A stretch of 64,000 nt of DNA from Bacillota bacterium (GTDB lineage Bacteria; Bacillota; Clostridia; Christensenellales; Aristaeellaceae). The DNA lies in assembly GCA_023460055.1 (NCBI GenBank), contig JAEWRJ010000046.1, forward strand, positions 1 to 64,000. Direction: 5' to 3'. The notes under the pieces are model-generated. The model searched no databases and was not told the origin of the DNA. It was given only the letters and a program-made list of their open reading frames with translations. Position 1 is the first letter of the stretch. Each line of letters opens with the position of its first letter. This document shows positions 34,950 through 42,130 of this stretch, piece by piece. Made by a program: the position numbers and the translations under genes.

Positions 34950-34984
34950 AAAGGGTATCCGGCAGCTAAACCGGGTACCCTTTA
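34950..34984 (+). terminator. Terminator after the peptide importer operon
   Basis: AAAGGGTA ... TACCCTTT stem with CCGG pairs inside, 75 bp past the last stop; T tract short (TTTAT). Confidence 0.6.
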
Positions 34985-35016
34985 TGCATTTGAATGATTA
35001 TGTTGCGCCGCGCTTT

Positions 35017-35286
35017 ATACTGATGTAAAACGTTAACGCATCCAAAGCAGAGAGTTATTTTGTAGCTGTGTACGGAGACGAAGGGAATCGCGGCATCGTA
35101 ACGCGATTGCCACAATTCGCAATAGGCGAAAGCCGCGTGCTTTTCAGCACTCGCTTTCTTCTTTGCTCATTGGACTTCCGGTTCGCTCACTCCGACGCCG
35201 GCGGCGCTCATCTCCGTCCCAAGCAGCGACACAGCGCCAAGGCAAAAGGACTGATGCGACGATGCATTTACGTTTGGAATCAGTAT
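35017..35286. mobile_element. MITE-like repeat, copy 2
   Basis: 270-bp element, inverted with respect to copy 1 at 8811-8972. The outer 60-70 bp at each end are nearly identical in the two copies, including ATACTGAT termini and the CAAAGCAGAGAGTTATTTTG segment; the interior differs and holds extra GC-rich inverted repeats. Non-coding. Confidence 0.7.
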
Positions 35287-35299
35287 TTGATAGAAGGTG

Positions 35300-35458
35300 A
35301 TTATTGCATGTCCTTCAGGAAGTGATCCCTTCGCGGGCTGCAGGTTCTGGCGCCTTCCTGAACGAGAACCTGCAGCGGATGATGGCAGCCGGCGAGCAGA
35401 ACTATTTCCGGGCCATCAAAGCCCTGGTCAACGCGGAGGAAAAAAGGACGCCTATATA
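35300..35458 (+). pseudogene. Possible gene remnant
   Basis: Between the MITE-like element and the next repeat, one frame reads without stop to TAA at 35456-35458 and ends with FLNENLQRMMAAGEQNYFRA followed by about 15 more polar residues. The composition looks protein-like, but there is no good start codon and I do not recognise the family. Within it GCAGGTTC is repeated inverted as GAACCTGC. Low confidence; the rest of 35287-35576 shows only a GCGGG/CCCGC hairpin near 35475. Confidence 0.25.
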
Positions 35459-35576
35459 AGGAGGCACAGCGTGCGGGACAAGCCCGCCTTGCTGCCCCAA
35501 AGTTATTGTAATAGGGGAAAATACAAGAAATATCTGAATCTAAAATAATTGTTGCTTCCCTATCGCTTCGCCATTG

Positions 35577-35632
35577 ATTCGCCGTTCCCCCGGTCATTCC
35601 GCATTCAGTATTCAGAATTCTGCATTTGCCGC
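35577..35632. repeat. GAATGC-type composite repeat
   Basis: Inverted copy of the composite repeat at 24229-24310: GCATTCAGTATTCAGAATTC with a CATTGATTCGCC unit beside it. It abuts the stop codon of the GH120 gene. Confidence 0.55.
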
Positions 35633-35633
35633 C

Positions 35634-37631
35634 TCAGCCGCAGAACGGCCCCGCCACAGGCTTTTCCGGGCGAGTTTTTCCGTAGAAATCGGTATCGAAT
35701 ACGATATCCTCGCCGCCGGGCCCCTCAAAGCGCTGCTCCGGCTCGAAGGCCATGCCCAGCGTGTCGGTGCTGATCATTTTTCCCTCGGGCAGGTAATCAT
35801 ACAGGTTGGTCTCAAGCCGCCAGCCCTGATCGTCCACCTTCAGCTCCAGGCTGATCTCGTGCGCGGTATCCACGGTGAAGTCTTCCTCGATATCGCAGGG
35901 CACGGCGCCGTTGAAGTATACATTGCCGCCCGTCCACACGGGCAGGGGCATGTAGTAGCGGTCGCGGGTCTGTGCCGCGCCCTCGCCGCAGTAGCCGCTG
36001 AAGAAGGACTGCCACTCATCCTCTTTCATATAGCCGCTGTAGGGGAGGGTACCGGCTTTCAGGTTGCCGTCATCCCACTCCCCGGTCTCATCGCCGCGGC
36101 AGATATCCAGCATGCCCTGGCGCACCTTTTGCTGCACAAACACGTTGTTGAAAAAGCGCACATCCCCGTGCAGGATGGACATGAAGCCGGTGATCCCCGT
36201 GCTGTGGGGCTTGTGGATGGGCGTATAGCGGGTGGAATCATATTTGACGGTGCCGTTTTTCACGCCCTTGCCCACCGCGGTGATGGCCCCGGCGATCAGG
36301 TTGTGCACAAAGGCGCAGCCCTGGGTGGGCAGCTTGATCGCGCGCTCGGACAGCATGATGTTGTTATCCACCAAGGTCGGGCCGTGGCCGATCTCGATAA
36401 ACAGGTCCTCGCCCAGGCCCAGGCCTTCCTTGCACTCGGGCCGCAGCAGGTAATCATGCGGCAGGCAGTTATCGTGGAACAGGTTGCCCGTCACCCTGGT
36501 GCCCTGGGTCTGCCAGTCCAGCCAGATGCCGCGGGTGCAGTGGTGGAAATGGTTGCCCCGGATGATCACGTCGAGGGGGGCATGGAACTTGATGCCGCCG
36601 ATCTCAGCGCCCGCCAGGTTGCGCTTGTTGTTGATGTGGTGGATGTGATTATTCTCGATCACGGAAAATACGCAGCCCAGGTTGCCCACGATGCCGGTCT
36701 GCCCGCAATCGTGGATGTCGCAGTTTTTCACCGTATGGGAGCCGATGGTTTCCTTGCTCCATCCGTCCAGCTGGGCGATCAGCGAGCAATCCCGCTGGGT
36801 CTGCGCGCCGTCCTTGAGCTTATAGCGGGACCATTTGTTGTCGTTGTGCTGCTGCAGGTATTTGCCCAGGGAGATGCCGGAGCACTTGGAATGGGATACC
36901 TCGCAGTCCTCAATCACCCAGCCCTTGGACCAGTGCGGGCCGATCATGCCCTCCTGCAGCGCGGTGGGCGGCGCCCATTGCGTGGCCGCCATGGTGACGA
37001 CGAAGCCGGTCAGGGTGATGCAGTCCACATGTTCCTTCGCCGGGAAGAAGCAGCGCGGGCGGACGTTGATCTCCACCTGCTCGCGGTTGGGGTCAGCGCC
37101 CTGGAAGTTGGCGTACAGGATGGTCTCATCCCGTTCCTCCCCCTGGCAGGTATACCAGGTGTGCAGGGTGAAGTCCTTATCCCAGGAGGTATCGTCGATC
37201 ACCGGGTTCATCACCTGCTCCAGCGTCTCCCGCTCGTACAGGGATTTGCCGTTCAAGTACACTTCGCCTGTATGGCAGGGGAAGGTGGGGCTGAGCCAGT
37301 CGCCCCACACCAGGGTGGTGTAGGGGTTATAGCCTCGGAAAAGATCGTTGGGGAGGGTCAGCTTCCAGACATCGCCGGATACTCGCTCCCAGCTGTCAAA
37401 GCGCTCAGCGCCTGTGATCACGGCTGCCCGCGGCACCCGCGAGCGGTACACGATCGGCTTATCCTTTGTGCCTGCATAGACCGGGCTGACCTCTTCGCGG
37501 TAGATGCCCGGCTCCACCAGCACCTCATCCCCGGGCTGGGCGACTTCCGCCGCCTGCTGTATCCATCTGAACGGCCGCTGCGCGCTTCCGTCCCCATTCA
37601 CTGCCGCTTTGTGGTCCACATGCAAAATCAT
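35634..37631 (-). CDS. GH120-family beta-xylosidase-like protein
   Basis: A 665-aa right-handed beta-helix protein with no signal peptide, so probably cytosolic. It strongly resembles the GH120 beta-xylosidase XylC of Thermoanaerobacterium as I recall it: GDWLSPT, GEVYLNGKSLYE, YANFQGADPN, WAPPTALQEGMIGPHWSKGW and GWSKETIGSHTVKNC are all shared. The two proposed catalytic acids are present, Asp372 in WLDWQTQGTR and Glu413 in LFIEIGHGP. It should release xylose from short xylo-oligosaccharides. GGAGG precedes the ATG by eight bases. The following MATE gene lies upstream on the same strand; no xylose operon is visible around it. Confidence 0.85.
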   Translation of the reverse strand: MILHVDHKAAVNGDGSAQRPFRWIQQAAEVAQPGDEVLVEPGIYREEVSPVYAGTKDKPIVYRSRVPRAAVITGAERFDSWERVSGDVWKLTLPNDLFRGYNPYTTLVWGDWLSPTFPCHTGEVYLNGKSLYERETLEQVMNPVIDDTSWDKDFTLHTWYTCQGEERDETILYANFQGADPNREQVEINVRPRCFFPAKEHVDCITLTGFVVTMAATQWAPPTALQEGMIGPHWSKGWVIEDCEVSHSKCSGISLGKYLQQHNDNKWSRYKLKDGAQTQRDCSLIAQLDGWSKETIGSHTVKNCDIHDCGQTGIVGNLGCVFSVIENNHIHHINNKRNLAGAEIGGIKFHAPLDVIIRGNHFHHCTRGIWLDWQTQGTRVTGNLFHDNCLPHDYLLRPECKEGLGLGEDLFIEIGHGPTLVDNNIMLSERAIKLPTQGCAFVHNLIAGAITAVGKGVKNGTVKYDSTRYTPIHKPHSTGITGFMSILHGDVRFFNNVFVQQKVRQGMLDICRGDETGEWDDGNLKAGTLPYSGYMKEDEWQSFFSGYCGEGAAQTRDRYYMPLPVWTGGNVYFNGAVPCDIEEDFTVDTAHEISLELKVDDQGWRLETNLYDYLPEGKMISTDTLGMAFEPEQRFEGPGGEDIVFDTDFYGKTRPEKPVAGPFCG

Positions 37632-37676
37632 GATGATATCCTCCGAATCATTTGATTGATCTTGCGCGTGAGCTCA

Positions 37677-39095
37677 TCACGCGTTCTCGGTTTCAAACAG
37701 CGCCGCCCCGGCGGTATCCGGCACCCGGAATTCGGCTTCCTGCTTTTCACGCTGTTTCAAATCGCGCAGCACGGGCCGCACCAGCGGGATCGTCAGCAGG
37801 AAGGCGCACAGATCGGCCGCCGGCTGCACCAGCTGCAGCCCCTGCAGGCCCAAAAGCCTTGGCAGGATCAGGATGGCCGGGAAGAAGAAGATACCCTGGC
37901 GCGCCATGGAGAGCACAGAGGCCCGCAGGGCGCTGCCGATGTTTTGCATCAGCATGTTGCTGGAAAACAGCAGGCTCATCAGCGGGAATACATAGCATTG
38001 GTAGCGCAGCGCGCCGGAGCCGAAGCGGATCACCGCTTCATCCTGTGAAAACAGCCGGATCAGGTTCGGCGCGAACATGATGCCCGCGGCCGAGATCAGC
38101 AGCAGGGCGGCCAGCATCACCTGGAAGGTGAAGAAATAGCCCTTGCGCACCCGCCCGTAGAGCTTCGCCCCGTAGTTGAAGCCGCAGACCGGCTGAAACC
38201 CCTGGCCAAAGCCGATGATGGCGGAGGCGGCGAACATCATGATCCGCGTGACCACGGTCATGCCGGCGATGGCCCAATCCCCGAAAGCGCCGGCCGATAC
38301 GTTCAGAACGGCGGAGGCGACGCTGCCCAGCCCCTGCCGCCAGAAGGAGGGCAGGCCGCCCTTGAGGATCTCCGCGTACTGCGAGCGCCTGACCCTGACA
38401 TTGCGCAGCCTGGGCACGATGTTGCCGCCCTTGGTGGTGGCGGCAAACAGGATGAGGAAGCTGGCAAACTGGCTGATGGCGGTGGCCAGCGCGGCGCCCG
38501 AGACCCCCATATTCAGCGTGAAAATGAACAGGGGGTCAAGCCCGATATTCAGCATGGCGCCGAAGCCTATGCCGATCATCGCGAAAAAGGCGCTGCCCTG
38601 CAGCCGCAGCTGGTTGTTGAGCACCAGAGAGGCCATCAGCCAGGGAGCGCCCAGCAGGATATAGCGCACATAGTCTTTGGCAAAGGGCAGGATGGTGGGC
38701 GTTGAGCCCAGCAGGCCCATCAGCGGCGTGAGGAACAGCAGGCCCAGCGCCGCAAAGACGATCCCCGCGGCCAGCGCGCTGTAGAAGCCGGTGGCCGCGA
38801 TGGTCTGTGCTGCGTCATGGTCCTGCCTGCCCAGGCTTCGGGACATGGAATTGCCCGAGCCCTGGCCGAAGGTGAAGCCGATGCCCTGGATGACGGACAT
38901 CAGCGGGAAGGCGATGCCGATGGCGCCTGTGGCGCTGGTGTTGTTCAATTGGCCCACAAAAAAGGTATCCGCCATGTTGTAGGCCGCGCTGATCAGCATG
39001 GAGACGATCGTAGGCACCGCCATGCGGATGATCAGCCCCCTCACCGGGGCCTGCGTCATCCTGATGAATTTTTCGTCGAAAGCTGTCTTTGTCAT
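37677..39095 (-). CDS. MATE-family efflux transporter
   Basis: Twelve-helix membrane antiporter of 472 aa that exports cationic compounds in exchange for sodium or protons. The N-terminal IRMAVPTIVSMLISAAYNMADTFFVGQL segment and the repeated half around residue 245 (LPSFWRQGLGSVASAVLN) match the MepA/NorM-like MATE fold, with QGFQPVCGFNYGAK as the family signature near residue 285. It sits 45 bp upstream of the GH120 gene on the same strand; this may be a transcriptional coincidence. Substrate unknown. Confidence 0.92.
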   Translation of the reverse strand: MTKTAFDEKFIRMTQAPVRGLIIRMAVPTIVSMLISAAYNMADTFFVGQLNNTSATGAIGIAFPLMSVIQGIGFTFGQGSGNSMSRSLGRQDHDAAQTIAATGFYSALAAGIVFAALGLLFLTPLMGLLGSTPTILPFAKDYVRYILLGAPWLMASLVLNNQLRLQGSAFFAMIGIGFGAMLNIGLDPLFIFTLNMGVSGAALATAISQFASFLILFAATTKGGNIVPRLRNVRVRRSQYAEILKGGLPSFWRQGLGSVASAVLNVSAGAFGDWAIAGMTVVTRIMMFAASAIIGFGQGFQPVCGFNYGAKLYGRVRKGYFFTFQVMLAALLLISAAGIMFAPNLIRLFSQDEAVIRFGSGALRYQCYVFPLMSLLFSSNMLMQNIGSALRASVLSMARQGIFFFPAILILPRLLGLQGLQLVQPAADLCAFLLTIPLVRPVLRDLKQREKQEAEFRVPDTAGAALFETENA

Positions 39096-39206
39096 GCGGT
39101 TTGCGCTGCTCTTTTCTGTTGATTGTGATGCCGGGCTGCTTCAGTCTGTTCAGTATAGACGATAACTGCCCGGGTCACAAGTTGAAATGGCGGGGGAACG
39201 GGGGTA

Positions 39207-40073
39207 TCAGGCCTGCGTGCCGATGCCTTCATCCTCCCCGGGCATCGCTTCCCTCACCCTGATCGTCACTTTTCCCATCGCGTGGCCTTCGCTTTGGTAG
39301 CGCACCGCCTCGGCGGTCTTGGCAAGCGGGTAGGTCCTGTCGATCACGGGTTTTACCCTGCCTTCTTCCACCAGCCTGACGATGTATGCCAGATCCTCCG
39401 CGCTGGGTTTCGCGGCCAGCATGCGCACTTTTTTGCTGCCCAGCGAATAGAACCGGCCTAGCAGCAGGGCCTTCATCACCTGCTTGAGCGAGCCCCCCAC
39501 CATGACGAGGGTGCCGCCCGGTGCCAGCAGCCGCAGGTAGACCTTCAGCGGGTTGCTGCCGTTGACGGCCAGGACAAGGTCATACCGCCCGCTGATTTTG
39601 GTGACATCGAGGCCGTTGTAGGGGATGACATGGTCCGCGCCCAGGGACTGCATGACGAGGGCGTTTTTCTCTCCGCACAGCGCGGTCACCTCAGCGCCCA
39701 GGTGTTTGGCCAGCTGCACGGCAAAGGTGCCCACGCCGCCGCCCGCGCCATAGATCAGTACCTTGTCGCCCAGCTTGATCCTCCCGGCGTCGCGCAGCCC
39801 CTGCAATTTGAGCGAGATCAGCTTATCCATTTCGTCTTCCACCATGTCCAGCTGCAGCGATCTTTCGATGGCCTTGTCATCCGTTTTGCCGGTCTGGGCC
39901 GTCTGCCGGATGGCCTTGCCGATGGAGAGCACGATGCTGAGGATGATGTGCATCACGATCGTCGCGGCGACGCCGATGAACAGCAGCATCGATGATGCCC
40001 AGAATTTCAAGTCGTCCATGGACGCCGCGCCCGAGTTGACTACAAAATGTTGCCAACTGAAACTGAAGGCCAA
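39207..40073 (-). CDS. Chimeric protein: membrane fragment joined to half a dehydrogenase
   Basis: A 288-aa open frame whose two parts do not belong together. Residues about 1-88 look like the start of a small two-helix membrane protein of Clostridia (FWASSMLLFIGVAATIVMHI, then VEDEMDKLISLK). From LQGLRDAGRIKLGDKVLIYG onward it is the NAD(P)-binding half of a zinc-independent MDR/quinone oxidoreductase (GAGGGVGTFAVQLAKHLGAEV, TYPLAKTAEAVRYQSEGHAMGK). The MDR catalytic (GroES-like) half is missing. The start is poor (TTG, no clear ribosome site). A deletion fusing two genes is the best explanation; function doubtful. Confidence 0.65.
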   Translation of the reverse strand: MAFSFSWQHFVVNSGAASMDDLKFWASSMLLFIGVAATIVMHIILSIVLSIGKAIRQTAQTGKTDDKAIERSLQLDMVEDEMDKLISLKLQGLRDAGRIKLGDKVLIYGAGGGVGTFAVQLAKHLGAEVTALCGEKNALVMQSLGADHVIPYNGLDVTKISGRYDLVLAVNGSNPLKVYLRLLAPGGTLVMVGGSLKQVMKALLLGRFYSLGSKKVRMLAAKPSAEDLAYIVRLVEEGRVKPVIDRTYPLAKTAEAVRYQSEGHAMGKVTIRVREAMPGEDEGIGTQA

Positions 40074-40405
40074 TGACGGGAGAGAGAACGGGGATTTGAT
40101 ATAAATTCTTTCGCGTTATTTTATCGCTCGGCTGCGGCCGGAACAGAGGGCCAAGAGGGGAACTGATTCCCAGTTCACTGCACAGAGGGAAAACCCCGAG
40201 TGAAAAGCTTTGGGAACCTCTGTGGAAGCGGATGTGAAGCAGCCGGCGCTGTATGCTCTATTCCCCTTGTGGCGAATGAAGCAGTATCAATCCTGAAACA
40301 GGTTTAGCACAAGAAACTAATAGCTTATACTCTCCGTGCCCCTCCGTTCCCCTCTGTGTCTGTGTGAGAAACGTAGCCCTGTAGCCCCCGTCTTTCCACG
40401 TCATT
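40074..40405. other. Intergenic DNA with short CTCTGTG-type repeats
   Basis: No gene seen. Positions 40335-40398 hold a unit of the form CCTCCGTTCCCCTCTGTG...GAGAAACGTA that recurs at 41508-41570 and 57003-57060. A partial palindromic unit (GATGTGAAGCAGCCGG) lies near 40230. Confidence 0.5.
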
Positions 40406-40951
40406 TCACTGCGCTGTATATTCCTTCCGCGTAATGCCAAACAGCCGGCTATCCTGAAAGCCCTCATTGCTGCGGTAGTATTCCTTCGCCAGGCCTTCCG
40501 GGCGGAAGCCGGCCTTTTCCAGCACCCGGCCGGAGGCGGGGTTGTTGATGCTGTGCGAGGCCTCGGCGCGGTTGATGCCCACCTCCTGGAACATGAAGCG
40601 CAGCACCTCGCGCGCGGCCTCCGTTGTGTAGCCGCGGGACCGGTATTCGCGGGCCAGGCAGTAGCCCATCACCGCTTTTTCGTCAAAATCGTCCACATTG
40701 ACAACGCAGATGGAGCCGATCAGCCGGCCTTCCAGCTCGATGCCCCAGTTATAGACCCGGATATCGTCATAATGGTACACCGCCATGATGTAGCCCCGGC
40801 TGTAGTCCGAGCTCTCGTGCGGAGTCCAGCGCTCCCAGCGGCAAACCTCGGGGTCGCCCATCCAGGCGAACAGATCCCGCGCGTCATCCGGCCGGATCTG
40901 CCGCAGCGTCAGCCGCGGGGTGTGGAGTTCCTTTGTGCCCAAGTGGTTCAT
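40406..40951 (-). CDS. GNAT acetyltransferase, RimJ/RimL type
   Basis: Predicted acetyl-CoA-dependent N-acetyltransferase, 181 aa. It opens with LHTPRLTLRQIRPDDARDLF and has the acetyl-CoA motif A region GYCLAREYRSRGYTTEAAREV (R/Q-x-x-G-x-G/Y type) and the late NNPASGRVLEKAGFRPEG segment, both typical of RimJ/RimL-like enzymes that act on protein N-termini or small amines. Single gene, with repeats on both sides. Confidence 0.92.
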   Translation of the reverse strand: MNHLGTKELHTPRLTLRQIRPDDARDLFAWMGDPEVCRWERWTPHESSDYSRGYIMAVYHYDDIRVYNWGIELEGRLIGSICVVNVDDFDEKAVMGYCLAREYRSRGYTTEAAREVLRFMFQEVGINRAEASHSINNPASGRVLEKAGFRPEGLAKEYYRSNEGFQDSRLFGITRKEYTAQ

Positions 40952-41177
40952 AAGGGGGAGGTCCTTTCTATGCTGTCCGGCGCGGGGACGGCCCGCGCCA
41001 GGGGGAGCGGGGATTTAACGGAAATACTATATCACTATAGGGATCAATAATCTACAGAACCATAAAGCCTGTATTCCTTGAATGGAAAGGGCAGGGGACA
41101 TGCCCTGCTGCGCGAGACGCAGCCGGTCCTCCGCCATGAGTCAGCAACTTATATGGCATAACTTCACATACTAATTG

Positions 41178-41275
41178 TTTTCCGTGTATTCCGTGCATTC
41201 CGTGGTTGGTCATTCTTTTTATAATGGGAAACGAACCACGGAACACACGGAAAGCACGGAAAGCACAGAAAACAA
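41178..41275. repeat. CCGTG / CACGGA short-repeat cluster
   Basis: Left half TTCCGTGTATTCCGTGCATT, right half GAACCACGGAACACACGGAA, forming a loose inverted pair around TTTTTATAATGGG. A like pair lies at 59507-59605. These repeats create false reading frames of the NTEHTEHTE kind; not coding. Confidence 0.6.
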
Positions 41276-41295
41276 GAACTCAGCCCAGAAACTTC

Positions 41296-41335
41296 AACTG
41301 TCCCCACTGCTTCACGCCGGCGTATGCCGGCTTTT
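41296..41335. repeat. Partial palindromic unit
   Basis: CCCCACTGCTTCACGCCGGC-GTAT-GCCGGC followed by TTTTT. It is an inverted partial copy of the unit found inside the primase genes; the GCCGGC stem and T run could act as a terminator. Confidence 0.5.
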
Positions 41336-41507
41336 TGCTATTGTTTCGCAAAAATATGCAAATTTCTCCAAAAACAGGGGAAAATATATATGAACAAACT
41401 GTGAACATGCGATTGACCGGACATGCCAAAAGTTGGCCTGTTTCCTCACTTCTTCAAACTTCATAATATTCTCAACGAACGAATAGCGTTATATATTTAT
41501 ATACATA

Positions 41508-41570
41508 TCCCTCTGTGCGCTCCGTGCCCCTCTGTGCCGCTGTGCGAGACGTATCCTCACTTTTCCCCAT
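41508..41570. repeat. CTCTGTG-type repeat
   Basis: CCCTCTGTGCGCTCCGTGCC ... GTGCGAGACGTA, related to units near 40340 and 57010. The rest of 40952-41507 is AT-rich and shows no gene. Confidence 0.5.
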
Positions 41571-41575
41571 CCTTT

Positions 41576-41607
41576 CATTCAGCATTCCGCATTGCGAATT
41601 CAGCATG
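41576..41607. repeat. GAATGC-type repeat, short copy
   Basis: CATTCAGCATTCCGCATTGC then GAATTCAGCATGC; short version of the tandem heptads seen at 24229, 35577, 43028 and 59621. Confidence 0.5.
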
Positions 41608-41612
41608 CCAAA

Positions 41613-41640
41613 AGATGTCAGTCCATGTCAGTAGATGTCA
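41613..41640. promoter_or_regulatory. Three direct repeats at 10-bp spacing
   Basis: GATGTCAGTC, CATGTCAGTA, GATGTCA follow each other with a 10-bp period, about 70 bp ahead of the CHC2 protein start. One face of the helix would carry three identical sites, so a regulator-binding role is plausible. Confidence 0.4.
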
Positions 41641-41710
41641 CCCCACCTTCTGTGCTTATATAGACGCACGGGAACAAACGTTCCTAAAAAACACACAGGA
41701 GGAGAGAATC

Positions 41711-42130
41711 ATGGATCATGTTCAGGGAGACAGGGGCCGGATGCTGGAGGAGCGCAGGGCCTTGTTCCAGCGCTGCCGGGGGATCGACCCGGCGGTGGTG
41801 GCGCGGGACGCGGGGATCACGGTGACGCGCAAGGGGGGCAGGAACTTCTGCCTGTGCCCCTTCCACGCGGAGAGCACGCCTTCGCTGCTGCTGGACGAGC
41901 GGGGCAGCTGGCATTGCTTCGGCTGCGGGCGGGGCGGGGATACCGCCGCCTTCTATGCAGGACTCTACGGAGTCGGCCCGATCTCGGCAGCGCTGCTGCT
42001 GAGGAACAAGTACCTGGGGGATGCGGTGAAGCAATGGGGAAGCGCCGGCCAAGGCCGACGGGAAGAGGCTGCTTTGCAGCCGGGAAGCAATTGGAGACCT
42101 AACGAAGAAGGAGTGATATCAGAGACATGA
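41711..42130 (+). CDS. CHC2 zinc-finger (primase-type) protein
   Basis: A 139-aa DNA-binding protein with a DnaG-type CHC2 zinc ribbon: CLCPFHAESTPSLLL, then WHCFGCGRGGDTAAF (residues about 48-80). The ribbon directs primases to template DNA. It lacks the polymerase core, so it probably acts with the Toprim/DUF3987 protein whose gene overlaps its stop by four bases. Its tail (residues about 105-128, KQWGSAGQGRREEAALQPGS) is the translation of a palindromic repeat that recurs in the next gene. Start ATG 41711 follows AGGAGGAGAG. Confidence 0.85.
   Translation: MDHVQGDRGRMLEERRALFQRCRGIDPAVVARDAGITVTRKGGRNFCLCPFHAESTPSLLLDERGSWHCFGCGRGGDTAAFYAGLYGVGPISAALLLRNKYLGDAVKQWGSAGQGRREEAALQPGSNWRPNEEGVISET
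42025..42094. repeat. Intragenic palindromic repeat R1
   Basis: GTGAAGCAATGGGGAAGCGC, then two hairpin-forming parts (GGCC...GGCC and GGCTGC-TTT-GCAGCC). Translated as the tail of the CHC2 protein. Confidence 0.65.

Noticed and set aside
35574..37655. 693-aa plus-strand open frame over the GH120 gene
   Set aside because: Antisense shadow of a recognisable gene; composition rich in His, Val and Ala without motifs, no start signal.
41175..41393. Open frames reading NTEHTEHTE-like or HGMHGIHG-like peptides near 41.2 kb (and 59.5 kb)
   Set aside because: They are translations of CCGTG/CACGGA short repeats with no ribosome site; the DNA repeat explains them.
40952..41710. tRNA or integration (att) site at the left edge of the accessory region
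   Set aside because: No TTCGANTC arm, cloverleaf or duplicated core found by eye, and no integrase gene.
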